Positions 50,693 through 58,628 of a stretch of DNA of 64,000 nt are shown in pieces. A program made the translations under genes and the position numbers. The stretch is from Kordiimonas gwangyangensis DSM 19435 = JCM 12864. GTDB lineage: Bacteria > Pseudomonadota > Alphaproteobacteria > Sphingomonadales > Kordiimonadaceae. Location: positions 298,893 to 362,892 of the forward strand of contig NZ_AQXF01000001.1 of NCBI RefSeq assembly GCF_000375545.1. The letters are read 5' to 3'. Position 1 is the stretch's first letter, and every line of letters starts with the position of its first letter. Under the pieces are notes generated by a model. The model searched no databases and was not told where the DNA came from. It worked only from the letters and a program-made list of their open reading frames with translations.

Positions 50693-51400
50693 ATGGATAA
50701 CAACACGCTCGCCATTTACATTCACGAACTTCGGAACCAGTGCCTGCACACCGAAGCTGCGTTCAGCATTTTTAACCAGGCCATGAACAACCGGGCCGGT
50801 GCTGGCATCCTTTATGGTGGCCAAAGCATCCTTATTCCAGGTAGCCAGATCGCCTCGATCCTGTGGCCGACGCGGGCCCGCGCTCGCGGCCGTGGTGAAG
50901 CGCTCCGCAAGGTGCTGGCGCTGGATGAGAAACACCCGCTCAATGACCGCCGCCTGTGCGAGCTTTGGGAACGTTCCGACGAGAAGTTCGAGGAATGGAT
51001 CGCCCAGACCAAAGGCCAGCAGGTCATTTTCGACTTCGTCGGTGACCCGGCAACCGTAGGCGACGGCAAGACGCCGGATGCTTGCATCTACCGCGCCTAT
51101 AACCCGGCTACCCGTGTCTACTGGTACCGCGGTGTCGCCTATAACCTGCAAGCTGTTGCGAACGCCCTGTCGGACGTGGCCAAGCGTGTGAACAATGTGT
51201 ACGCGCAGATGTTCCCGGAGCAGGCCAAGGCTGAAGCAGAAGCCCGCCGCCGCATGATGGAAGCGCAGCAAGCGGCCCAAGCTGGCGCGACTGCCGCTGA
51301 AGGCGCGGCCCCAGCTGCAGCCAATGACGCAGCAGAAAAGCCGAAAGCCGAAGCGAAGCCGAAGAAAAAGGCTGCCAAAAAATCGGCTAAATCCGAGTAG
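50693..51400 (+). CDS. Hypothetical protein with basic Lys/Ala tail
   Basis: A 235-residue protein of unknown family. The first 175 residues look folded (ILYGGQSILIPGSQIASILWPTRARARGRGEALR, split over 39-72, and RAYNPATRVYWYRGVAYNLQAVANALSDVAKRVNNVYA, split near 133-170). The last 50 are low-complexity A/K/E sequence ending KPKKKAAKKSAKSE, similar to histone-H1-like or ribosome-associated basic tails, which suggests nucleic-acid binding. No signal peptide. It stands alone behind a stem-rich leader and before a strong hairpin. Confidence 0.6.
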   Translation: MDNNTLAIYIHELRNQCLHTEAAFSIFNQAMNNRAGAGILYGGQSILIPGSQIASILWPTRARARGRGEALRKVLALDEKHPLNDRRLCELWERSDEKFEEWIAQTKGQQVIFDFVGDPATVGDGKTPDACIYRAYNPATRVYWYRGVAYNLQAVANALSDVAKRVNNVYAQMFPEQAKAEAEARRRMMEAQQAAQAGATAAEGAAPAAANDAAEKPKAEAKPKKKAAKKSAKSE

Positions 51401-51410
51401 AGATTACAAT

Positions 51411-51438
51411 GCGCGGGAGGTGACTTCGCCTCCCGCGC
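51411..51438 (+). terminator. Hairpin terminator
   Basis: A perfect 10-bp stem (GCGCGGGAGG at 51411-51420, CCTCCCGCGC at 51429-51438) with an 8-base loop follows the 50693 gene by 10 bases. The trailing TTGTT is a weak T tract. Confidence 0.65.
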
Positions 51439-51535
51439 TTGTTACCGCTCGGATCGTTTGCGCAAGCCGACAAATTGAGTATCATGTGGCCCGCGCAAGC
51501 ATGAGTAACGCACCAGAATAAGGACCTGTGCACCG

Positions 51536-51883
51536 ATGAAAAAACACCTGTCTTTTGTATTTGCCGCTGCACTTGTGGGAAGCATGCCCGCCATGGCACT
51601 CGACTGTGGTGAGCCGCCGCTCGAGCAGCCATTTGTACCAAGCGGTGTCAATGCGACATCCGATGACATCCGCGATGCGCGTGATGCTGTGCTCGGCTAC
51701 TCAAAAAAAGTTGATGAATATCTTTCCTGTATGGACCAGCGTGCTGCGGTGATCGTGCCTTACCTCACCAAGGAACAGAAAACCCGCTGGGATGAGGACC
51801 TGACCAACATCCACAACACGCGCCGCGACCTGCAGATCAAGCTCAATGAAGCGATCCGCGCGTACCGCCGTCAGGACAGCTAA
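51536..51883 (+). CDS. Small periplasmic hypothetical protein
   Basis: A 115-residue exported protein: signal peptide MKKHLSFVFAAALVGSMPAMA, then a short Pro-rich region and a helical domain (SDDIRDARDAVLGYSKKVDEYLSCMDQ and WDEDLTNIHNTRRDLQIKLNEAIRAYR, split across 41-113). Two cysteines in the mature part (C23 and C62) could form a disulfide. It resembles small coiled periplasmic proteins found across alphaproteobacteria but no function is known. AAGGA precedes the ATG by about 11 bases, and a terminator follows. Confidence 0.65.
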   Translation: MKKHLSFVFAAALVGSMPAMALDCGEPPLEQPFVPSGVNATSDDIRDARDAVLGYSKKVDEYLSCMDQRAAVIVPYLTKEQKTRWDEDLTNIHNTRRDLQIKLNEAIRAYRRQDS

Positions 51884-51913
51884 GGCCCGCAAGGCTTCAA
51901 ACATTCGTTTGCG

Positions 51914-51938
51914 AGGGGCTCATTCGGGCCCCTTTTTT
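51914..51938 (+). terminator. Intrinsic terminator
   Basis: A 6-bp GC-rich stem (AGGGGC / GCCCCT, 51914-51919 and 51928-51933) with an 8-base loop runs directly into six T, 30 bases after the preceding stop. Confidence 0.75.
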
Positions 51939-52029
51939 GTTTTTATGGACGCACCCGTCCAGAAAATTTGACTGTTCCCCCTCCCCGCCCCATCTTCATG
52001 TGCAAAGGTCCATAAAAAGGGGGATGAAC

Positions 52030-53169
52030 ATGCTTGCACGCCGTGCTGTCTATGATGAAGAACATCATATTTTCCGCGATGCCGTCCGTAAATTTTTCCA
52101 AACCGAAGCCACGCCAAACGGCGAAGCCTGGGCAAAAGCCGGGCAAGTCCCGCGGGAATTCTGGAACAAGGCGGGCGAAGCCGGACTCCTGTGCCCGCAA
52201 CTGCCGGAGGAATACGGCGGCGTGGGCGGTGACTACCGCCTGAACTGCATCATCAACGAGGAGCAGGTCTATAACCGTGGCGGCGGCGCGGGCCTTGCCG
52301 TGCATTCGGATATCGTCGCGCCCTACCTGCTGCACTATGGCTCACAGGATCTCAAGGAACGTATCCTGCCCAAAATGGCGACGGGCGAGATGGTCGGCGC
52401 CATCGCCATGACCGAACCGGGCACCGGCTCCGACCTTCAGGGCATCAAGACCACCGCCAAGCTTGACGGTAACCACTATGTGGTCTCGGGTTCCAAGACT
52501 TTCATTTCGAACGGCCAGAACTGCGATTTTGTTATCGTGGCGTGCAAGACCAACCCGAAGGAAGGCGCCAAGGGCGTGAGCCTTGTCGTGGTGGAATGCG
52601 ACCGGGAGGGTTTCCGCCGCGGCCGCAACCTAGATAAGATCGGCCAGCATTCGTCCGATACGTCTGAGCTGTTTTTTGACGAAGTGCGCGTGCCCGCCAC
52701 CAACCTTATCGGGCAGGAAGGCGCGGGTTTCATGTACCTTATGCAGCAATTGCCGCAGGAGCGGCTTTCCATCGGCGTGATCGCCATGGCAGGCGCCCAG
52801 CGCGCGTTTGACATCACGCTTGATTATGTGAAGGAACGCCAGGCCTTTGGCCGCCCCATCGCAGCCTTCCAGAACACCCGCTTCAAGCTGGCGGAAATGA
52901 AGACCGAAATTGAAGTGGGCTGGGCCTTTATCGACCAGTGCCTTGCCCGCCATATCAAGGGCGAGCTGGACCCCGTGGGCGGTGCCATGTCCAAACTGTG
53001 GACCACCGAGATGCAGGGCCGCGTGGTGGACACCTGCGTGCAGCTGCACGGTGGTTACGGCTTTATGGCGGAATATGAAATCGCGCATCATTTCACCGAC
53101 AGCCGGGTGCAGCGCATCTATGGCGGCACGTCCGAAATCATGAAAGAGCTGATCGGCCGCACGCTCTAG
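52030..53169 (+). CDS. Acyl-CoA dehydrogenase (LCAD-like) with unusual catalytic-base positions
   Basis: A 379-residue flavoprotein of the acyl-CoA dehydrogenase family. Family motifs: AIAMTEPGTGSDLQGIKTTA (about 125-144), FISNGQNCDFVIV, KLAEMKTEIEVGWAFIDQC and QLHGGYGFMAEY. It is closest to long-chain types whose base is a Glu in the A-x-x-A-E-x-x-F-D helix; here that position reads A256-Q257-RAFD. The other usual site (YEGT) reads Y364-G365-GT. It may be slow, use another base or have a different reaction. ATG at 52030 has AGGGGG 6 bases upstream; ATG at 52024 is an alternative. No electron-transfer partner gene is adjacent. Confidence 0.9.
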   Translation: MLARRAVYDEEHHIFRDAVRKFFQTEATPNGEAWAKAGQVPREFWNKAGEAGLLCPQLPEEYGGVGGDYRLNCIINEEQVYNRGGGAGLAVHSDIVAPYLLHYGSQDLKERILPKMATGEMVGAIAMTEPGTGSDLQGIKTTAKLDGNHYVVSGSKTFISNGQNCDFVIVACKTNPKEGAKGVSLVVVECDREGFRRGRNLDKIGQHSSDTSELFFDEVRVPATNLIGQEGAGFMYLMQQLPQERLSIGVIAMAGAQRAFDITLDYVKERQAFGRPIAAFQNTRFKLAEMKTEIEVGWAFIDQCLARHIKGELDPVGGAMSKLWTTEMQGRVVDTCVQLHGGYGFMAEYEIAHHFTDSRVQRIYGGTSEIMKELIGRTL

Positions 53170-53262
53170 CCCCAGAAAACGCTGGCAAATCAATTGGGTG
53201 GTGACACAGCCGCCACCCAACCGCTAGGATGGCGGCGATCAATTCTCAAGGCCGGGGCCGCC

Positions 53263-54228
53263 ATGTCCATTCCCAGACTGACAGCCGTTATATGCTTCGC
53301 AAATGAAGGCGAGGAGGTGGAAAACACCTGCCGCGGCATTCGCGAAACCTGTGGCGACGAGGTGGACATCCTCTTGATCAACGACGCCTCCACGGACGGT
53401 GTCGACTATGAAAGCGTAGCAGACCGCTACACTTGCCGCTATCTGGTAAACGACGAGCAGATCGGCCCTGCCCACGCGCGCCATAAAGGCGCCAGCTGGG
53501 CCCGAACCGACAATATCATTTTCCTTGATTCGCACATGCGCTTCTACAAGGAAGGCTGGCACCGCATCATCAACGAGATTGTCGATGACGACCCGGACGC
53601 GCTTTACTGCACCCGTAGCAGGCCGCTCAAGCGCGGCGGGGTGTATGACGGCGGTGTCGTGGGCCACGGCGCCAGCATGACCATGGAGACCGACAGTTTC
53701 CTCAGCTCCCTGCAGCCCAAGTGGAACATCAAACCGCTGGCAGAAACCGGCGCGTCCTACATTCCCTGTATCCTGGGCGGTAACTATGCCTCGCGGCGGG
53801 ATTATTTCCTTGGTATTGGCGGCTATCGGGGCTTGCACCGCTATGGCGGCGAGGAAGCGCTGGTCAGCATCAAGTCATGGCTCGCGGGTGGTGGTTGCAA
53901 GCTGATTGAGGATGTGGAGATCGGCCATATCTACCGCGACGAGAAGGGTGCGCCGTGGAATGACAATATAAAATACTATCATTTCAACAAGTTATCGACG
54001 GCCTACACCCTGTTCGACACCCCACTTTTCGAGCGCTACAAAGCGCTGCTCCAGCGTGAGGGCACGGCAGAGGCTGCCATGAAGGTCTATGAGAGCCGGA
54101 AAAATTTTGTCGAGCGCGCCCGCTTCCTCTTTGAAAGCATCCGCAAGCACGATATCGCCTACTTCCGGGAGATCAATGACGCCTTCATCCGTGGTGAACG
54201 CATCACGCCGGAGCGGCTAACCAGCTGA
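53263..54228 (+). CDS. Family 2 glycosyltransferase-like protein
   Basis: A 321-residue GT-A-fold glycosyltransferase. The nucleotide-sugar-binding strand AVICFANEGEEVENTCRGI is followed by DILLINDASTDGV, and a DSHMRF motif (about 86-91) stands in the place of DxD. ILGGNYASRRDYFLGIGGYRGLHRYGGEE is the acceptor-site region of GT2/GalNAc-transferase-like enzymes. There are no membrane helices. Acceptor unknown; no other sugar genes are adjacent. The ATG at 53263 is chosen on family fit (MSIPRLTAVICF). Confidence 0.83.
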   Translation: MSIPRLTAVICFANEGEEVENTCRGIRETCGDEVDILLINDASTDGVDYESVADRYTCRYLVNDEQIGPAHARHKGASWARTDNIIFLDSHMRFYKEGWHRIINEIVDDDPDALYCTRSRPLKRGGVYDGGVVGHGASMTMETDSFLSSLQPKWNIKPLAETGASYIPCILGGNYASRRDYFLGIGGYRGLHRYGGEEALVSIKSWLAGGGCKLIEDVEIGHIYRDEKGAPWNDNIKYYHFNKLSTAYTLFDTPLFERYKALLQREGTAEAAMKVYESRKNFVERARFLFESIRKHDIAYFREINDAFIRGERITPERLTS

Positions 54229-54351
54229 CATTAAAGGTGAAGCCGTCGCCTGTTCGTACGGCGTTGCAGGCCAGCATTCTTCATGCTAGACCGGGCAAAA
54301 CACGACGATGAAACGGGGCGCTGCCCCGATGGAAACCAAAGGAATCCGAGC

Positions 54352-54531
54352 ATGGCCCGCAAGAAAGTCACCCTGCAAGCAACCCTGCCGCACGGCACAT
54401 TCTATTGGGTTACCGAGGTGGACGCGGGTTCAGAGGAAGAAGCCGTGGTAGCGGCTGAAAACCTGTTCATGGCGGAAATGGAAAACATCGACGAGTGGGA
54501 GTTTACCGACTTCGACGTCGCCCCCCTCTAG
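54352..54531 (+). CDS. Small hypothetical protein (59 aa)
   Basis: A 59-residue acidic protein (MARKKVTLQATLPHG start, ENIDEWEFTDFDVAPL end) with no recognised domain. The pattern of strand (HGTFYWVTEVDAG) and helix (EEAVVAAENLFMAEM) suggests a small beta-alpha-beta fold. AAAGGA is 8 bases before the ATG. It is alone between the glycosyltransferase gene and the 11-bp repeat block. Confidence 0.6.
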   Translation: MARKKVTLQATLPHGTFYWVTEVDAGSEEEAVVAAENLFMAEMENIDEWEFTDFDVAPL

Positions 54532-54561
54532 GCCTCAAGACGCCCTCAACACCCCAAAAAC

Positions 54562-54642
54562 TGTGCATAATGTGTGCGAAAAGTGTGCGGGATCTGTGCG
54601 GAAACTGTGCGGAAAACCGGCCTTTTTGTGCGGAAACTGTGC
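54562..54642. repeat. Phased TGTGC repeat, 11-bp period
   Basis: TGTGC starts at 54562, 54573, 54584, 54595 and 54606 with exact 11-bp spacing, then after 21 bp at 54627 and 54638. The best unit is TGTGCGGAAAC (54595-54605 with one variant half, 54606, 54627, 54638). The 11-bp period is not a multiple of three, so it does not encode a repeat peptide, and it places the motif on nearly one face of the helix. It fills the gap between the 59-residue protein and the convergent SRPBCC gene. Confidence 0.8.
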
Positions 54643-54671
54643 GGCGCTTTTTCGCGCGCCTTGAAGCGGCA

Positions 54672-55253
54672 TCAGGACGCTTCGCTACCCGCCTCGCACG
54701 CCGTCGCCGTGTTCGCGAGCCAGCGCTCCAGCGCGTCAAAAGACGCATCCCACTTCGCTTCGTGTTCCTCCATCTCACGGAAGAACCAGAAGCGTTTATT
54801 ATAGGCCATCGGGCGGATAATTTCACTGACTTTCACATGGGTCGAACATTCGCCCTCAGGCTTCAGTTCAACGCGGAACCAGCGGTGGTCCTTGTCTGAT
54901 TCCTGAATGGTGGCGAACACACGTTCGGGCAGCACTTCCTTGGTCTGCTCCACCGCGTGCCAGGCCTTGTAGCCCACTTTCCAGAAAATCAGCCGGGTAG
55001 AACCTGTCTCGGTCGGCTCGCCGGTCAGGCGCTGGACATCCACCAGCTGGCCCTGCCAGCGGATACGGCCCTTGTTGGAGGTGATCAGCGACCAGACATC
55101 GCTGGTGGCATAGGGCACCACCGCCTCTTGCTTGAGCTCGAACCCCGCATCGATGGCGACAATCGCCCGCACGGCAATGCCGACAAAAAGAGCCGCAAGA
55201 ACCGCCACAACGGATTTGTGCAACAGGTTCCAGTCTTTGAAACGATCCTTCAC
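54672..55253 (-). CDS. Membrane-anchored SRPBCC-domain protein
   Basis: A 193-residue protein with an N-terminal membrane segment (KSVVAVLAALFVGIAVRAIVAI) and a polyketide-cyclase/START-like domain: VPYATSDVWSLITSNKGRIRWQG, then RLIFWKVGYKAWHAVEQTKEVLPERVFA, and a final helix HEAKWDASFDALERWLA. Ligand unknown. The start is uncertain: GTG at 55253 has AGAGGA 9 bases upstream, and ATG at 55289 would add 12 residues. It is divergent from the MAPEG gene; both ends meet shared upstream sequence. Confidence 0.65.
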   Translation of the reverse strand: MKDRFKDWNLLHKSVVAVLAALFVGIAVRAIVAIDAGFELKQEAVVPYATSDVWSLITSNKGRIRWQGQLVDVQRLTGEPTETGSTRLIFWKVGYKAWHAVEQTKEVLPERVFATIQESDKDHRWFRVELKPEGECSTHVKVSEIIRPMAYNKRFWFFREMEEHEAKWDASFDALERWLANTATACEAGSEAS

Positions 55254-55348
55254 TCTTTTTTGTCCTCTTGACCACAGGGCTGATGGCACCCACTTTATTC
55301 AAGCTTGCCCGCGATGCAAGGGCGGCATCAAACCTGGGGAGGGGTCAT

Positions 55349-55738
55349 ATGGCCATTACACTCGTAACAGCAAGCCTGATCGGGCTTTTGCTGATTTATC
55401 TTTCTGCCAATGTCTCGCGCGAGCGGGGACGCGCCAAAGTCTCGGTCGGGGACGGCGGTGACGAACAACTGATCAACGCCATCCGCGCACAGGGCAACCT
55501 GACGGAATTTGCGCCCGTAGCCCTGATCCTGCTCGGCCTTCTCGAATATCAGGGCACCAACCCGATTATCCTGATGGTCTTTGGCGCTGCTTTTGTGCTC
55601 GGTCGCCTGATGCACGGGCTGACCTTCGGCAAGTTTGAGGGCCGCAACCCTTACCGCTTCTGGGGCACCATCCTGTCGTGGCTGATGATCCTGCTCGCGA
55701 GCCTTCTGGGCCTCGCCAAAGGCTTCCACCTGTTTTAA
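55349..55738 (+). CDS. MAPEG family membrane protein
   Basis: A 129-residue integral membrane protein of the MAPEG family (membrane-associated proteins in eicosanoid and glutathione metabolism) with four helices. The typical segment INAIRAQGNLTEFAPVALILLGLLEYQG (split here over 46-73) carries the conserved R-x-x-N-x-x-E motif of glutathione-binding members. Bacterial MAPEGs may have glutathione transferase or peroxidase activity; activity here is unknown. GGGGAGGGG stands before the ATG at 55349. Its stop overlaps the convergent phosphoesterase stop. Confidence 0.88.
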   Translation: MAITLVTASLIGLLLIYLSANVSRERGRAKVSVGDGGDEQLINAIRAQGNLTEFAPVALILLGLLEYQGTNPIILMVFGAAFVLGRLMHGLTFGKFEGRNPYRFWGTILSWLMILLASLLGLAKGFHLF

Positions 55739-56520
55739 TGCATACGGATGGCGTGGCTTTCCATCACTTCAAAGCCGCGCCGCCCTTTCGAGAAGACCTG
55801 CACCTCGATGTCGTTGTTGCAGATTTCAATGACATTGAAACCGTTCTCCTGGCCGCGCAAGCGGGACGACAGCGCGGTTGACGCGCTGAGGAAAACGGTT
55901 TTGTGCCCGTCATCACCAAGCGTGGTCAGCGACGCATGGTGCACATGGCCCGTCAGTACCACATCCACCTTGAGGCGCCTCAGCGCTTCCTGCGCGCGTT
56001 TGGCACCGAACACCACCGTATCAAGAGGCGCATTCACCATGTCGTGGATGGGGTGGTGGAACACACACACGCGGTAACGCGCCGCGCTTTCCTCATACAC
56101 ATTTTCAAGCATATCCAGCTGATCGTCCGATATGGCGCCGTTGGCCCAGTTCCAGTGCGGCAAGGCTCGCCGCGCGGTATTGAGGCCGACCACCACCACA
56201 TTGCCCGCCTCATAAACGGGGCACAGCTCCTCCCCGATATGGCGCCGGTAGCGGCGGTAGGGGTTGGTAAAGCGCTGCCACAGGTTATAGCGCGGGATAT
56301 CATGGTTGCCCGGCACCACCAGCACCGGCGCTTCAAGGCTTTCAAGGAAATCATTCGCCGCGCGGAACTGGGTGCCGCTGCCCACCTGGGTCACGTCGCC
56401 GCTCACAACCACAAGGTCAGGCGTGGCCCGCATGATTATGGTCTTGAGGGCGTTCACCACGTCAGTGTCCTCGGTGCCGAAATGCAGGTCGGAAAGATGT
56501 ACAATGCGCATGAAAGTCAT
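55735..56520 (-). CDS. Metallophosphoesterase, Icc/CpdA-like
   Basis: A 261-residue calcineurin-like phosphoesterase. Metal-binding motifs are in order: HLSDLHFG (D-x-H), VVVSGDVTQVG (GD), VVPGNHD (GNHD), VCVFHHPIH and LTGHVHHASL (GH-x-H). It probably hydrolyses cyclic nucleotides or phosphoesters, as in CpdA. The start ATG at 56520 shares a base with the upstream exoD stop (TGATG), indicating translational coupling; a shorter start at 56511 also fits. It ends the minus-strand run of six genes. Confidence 0.87.
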   Translation of the reverse strand: MTFMRIVHLSDLHFGTEDTDVVNALKTIIMRATPDLVVVSGDVTQVGSGTQFRAANDFLESLEAPVLVVPGNHDIPRYNLWQRFTNPYRRYRRHIGEELCPVYEAGNVVVVGLNTARRALPHWNWANGAISDDQLDMLENVYEESAARYRVCVFHHPIHDMVNAPLDTVVFGAKRAQEALRRLKVDVVLTGHVHHASLTTLGDDGHKTVFLSASTALSSRLRGQENGFNVIEICNNDIEVQVFSKGRRGFEVMESHAIRMH

Positions 56521-57107
56521 CAGAAAATCGCCGTCCATGTTGAATAAAGCCCCCAAAGCGAGGCGAGGAAAATGAAAAAGGCGAACACCAGCATCAGCCC
56601 GTCCCGTCCCACAAGGCCAAGGCCAAGGAACAGGATGCCGGACGCCGGCAACGCCGCGAGGAAGGGGATGAACCCCATGATCATGATGCAGACGGAAAGC
56701 AATATCGCCATCACGGCAATCACCGGCTCAAACTCTTCCCGCGCGAAATATTTGAGCCGCGGGTAAATCACTTTGTCGACTCGTCTTGTGTAGGGTTTGG
56801 CCTTCTCAAGCGCGCTCAGGAACTTGTCGCGGCTGAAGGAAAACTCGGCCAGGCGTTTAGGAATCCATGGATGTTTGCGGCGGAAGAGAATCTGCAGCGA
56901 CATCAGGATAACAATCAGTGCACACACATCCGGCATGCCGGGGATCGCCCCCGTGGGCAGGATGGTAATAAGCGCCGGACCAATGAGAAGCGGGCCAAAC
57001 CCGCGGGAATTGAGCGCTTCAATCAGCGCATTCACGCTGATCTCGTCCCCCTCCGTGCCGTCCCGGATTGTATCGAGCGTGCCTGTGAGCGCATGTATAT
57101 CAGCCAT
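56520..57107 (-). CDS. exoD: Exopolysaccharide-synthesis ExoD family protein
   Basis: A 195-residue membrane protein of the ExoD family. Features: GDEISVNALIEALNSRGFGPLLIGPALITILPTGAIPGMPD (split over 22-62), LILMSLQILFRRKHPWIPKRL, and a C-terminal pair of membrane helices with GILFLGLGLVGRDGL. Sinorhizobium exoD mutants are altered in exopolysaccharide and alkali tolerance; the molecular function is unknown. GAAGGTGG precedes the ATG at 57107, which overlaps the diacylglycerol-kinase gene by 8 bases. Confidence 0.86.
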   Translation of the reverse strand: MADIHALTGTLDTIRDGTEGDEISVNALIEALNSRGFGPLLIGPALITILPTGAIPGMPDVCALIVILMSLQILFRRKHPWIPKRLAEFSFSRDKFLSALEKAKPYTRRVDKVIYPRLKYFAREEFEPVIAVMAILLSVCIMIMGFIPFLAALPASGILFLGLGLVGRDGLMLVFAFFIFLASLWGLYSTWTAIF

Positions 57108-58047
57108 GACTGCCACCTTCAGCTTGAATGCCACCCGGTGCCGGTACAAGGAGGTTGAGCGCCTTCGGCTCACTCCTGAAATGAAGCGGCATCGTCACCG
57201 TGCGGGTTTCACCGTCGAGGGATATTAGCTCCTCTTTATGACCGGAATGCAGCACCATCTCGCGCGCTTGCCATTCACGCACAACGGGGTCGCGGCCCCA
57301 GCCGCCCGTGGGCAGGCTGAGGATAAGCCGCAGCTTGTCCCACGCGCTGGCGGGGGCGGCGGAATAGATGCCAAGCGCACCACCCTGAAGGCTGGTGCGG
57401 CGGAAACTTTCCATCATCCAGTTGCCGGATTTATCAAACGGGTTCGAGGACACCACCAGCATGGCGGTGTTGATGTGGCGTTTCTTACGGCCCATGGTCA
57501 GCCACACCCGGCGCTGGAACACGGGGTCCATCTTGTTGAACACAAAAGCGGTGAGACGCGGCAACAGCACCAGTTCGTGGGTGCCGCGGTTGGCTTCGCG
57601 GAAGGCCGAGCTTTCGGCCAGCATGCCAAGTGCCGCACAGCACAGGAACAGCTCCTCCCCGGCCCAGCCCACATCGATGGCCACTTCCTCGACCCCCGCC
57701 GCATAGGCCTTGAGGGCATCCTCAAGCGCGGGCGGGATGTTCATATCGCGTGCGAGCAGGTTCATGGTGCCAAGCGGCAGGATGCCGAACGGTTTCTTGC
57801 TTTCCAGCATATGTTCGGCACAGCATTTGATGGAACCATCGCCGCCACCAATCAACACGGGATGCTCGCCACCCGCCGCTTCACGCAGGCGTTCCGGCAG
57901 GTCATCAGGCGGCACGAATTCAAGCCGGTAAAGCGGCAGGCCGCTGGCTTCTACCGCTTGCTCGATGGCTTCACGCCCTGTTTTTCCGGCCGTGCCCGAC
58001 CGTTCATTTATCAACAGATGGTAGGAAAAATCCTTCTGCATTCTCAC
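57100..58047 (-). CDS. Diacylglycerol kinase-family lipid kinase
   Basis: A 315-residue lipid kinase of the DAGK-catalytic (YegS/BmrU) family. The nucleotide-binding motif is LIGGGDGSIKCCAEHM (about 65-80), followed by GILPLGTMNLLARDM (87-101) and VAIDVGWAGEELFLCC. It phosphorylates diacylglycerol or a related lipid at the inner membrane. The start is taken as GTG at 58047 with GGAG 5 bases upstream; ATG at 58041 is possible. It overlaps exoD, so the two are coupled. Confidence 0.87.
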   Translation of the reverse strand: MRMQKDFSYHLLINERSGTAGKTGREAIEQAVEASGLPLYRLEFVPPDDLPERLREAAGGEHPVLIGGGDGSIKCCAEHMLESKKPFGILPLGTMNLLARDMNIPPALEDALKAYAAGVEEVAIDVGWAGEELFLCCAALGMLAESSAFREANRGTHELVLLPRLTAFVFNKMDPVFQRRVWLTMGRKKRHINTAMLVVSSNPFDKSGNWMMESFRRTSLQGGALGIYSAAPASAWDKLRLILSLPTGGWGRDPVVREWQAREMVLHSGHKEELISLDGETRTVTMPLHFRSEPKALNLLVPAPGGIQAEGGSHG

Positions 58048-58097
58048 TGTCGCTCCGGGTTATCCTCCCCCAGTGCGTCAATTGCATATGGTTTTTG

Positions 58098-58619
58098 TTA
58101 CTGGTCCTCGTTCATGCGGTCTTTTTTGTTTGGACCTTTATCTGCAACGCCCTGGAATTTCTCACGGTACCAGCCACCCAGAACAAGGGTAGCCGTGACA
58201 GCGAGAAAAAGAATTGTAGCGATCTCGTAAAAACCGAAACCAAGTGCAAGCCCAAGCGCGCCGGAGGCCCAGATGCTGGCCCCCGTTGCGGTGCCCACCA
58301 CGATATCACCGCGTTTGATAATGGCGCCTGCACCAAGGAAGCCGATGCCGGTCAGCACCCCTTCAATGATTTTGGCGAGGTCAACATGCGGGCGGTCTTC
58401 CGCGTCGCGGTAGCTTGCGAACACTTCCTGCCCGGCGATGGCGATGGCGCAGCTGCAGACCGCGATGATCATATAGGCTCGGAAGTCGATCGGCTTGTCC
58501 TTGCTGTCCCGGTCGAGGCCTATGATCATGGCCATCCCCATCGCGAGCACTATGCGGAGGATGAGTTCCGGAAAGGCAACGACCTGAAGGCGCAGAAGTG
58601 GGAGCATGTCTTCAAACAT
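58098..58619 (-). CDS. MgtC/SapB family membrane protein
   Basis: A 173-residue membrane protein with about five helices. The MgtC hallmark LRIVLAMGMAMIIGLDRDSKDKPIDFRAYMIIAV (split over 21-54) and VLTGIGFLGAGAIIKRGDIVVGTATGASIWASGALGLA (split near 89-126) are intact. MgtC proteins help survival at low Mg2+ and regulate phosphate uptake or ATP synthase in pathogens; in free-living bacteria the role is unclear. It lacks the long C-terminal ACT-like domain of enteric MgtC. It is 9 bases downstream of the LysE gene and 50 bases upstream of the lipid kinase. Confidence 0.88.
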   Translation of the reverse strand: MFEDMLPLLRLQVVAFPELILRIVLAMGMAMIIGLDRDSKDKPIDFRAYMIIAVCSCAIAIAGQEVFASYRDAEDRPHVDLAKIIEGVLTGIGFLGAGAIIKRGDIVVGTATGASIWASGALGLALGFGFYEIATILFLAVTATLVLGGWYREKFQGVADKGPNKKDRMNEDQ

Positions 58620-58628
58620 AAGCGCGGC

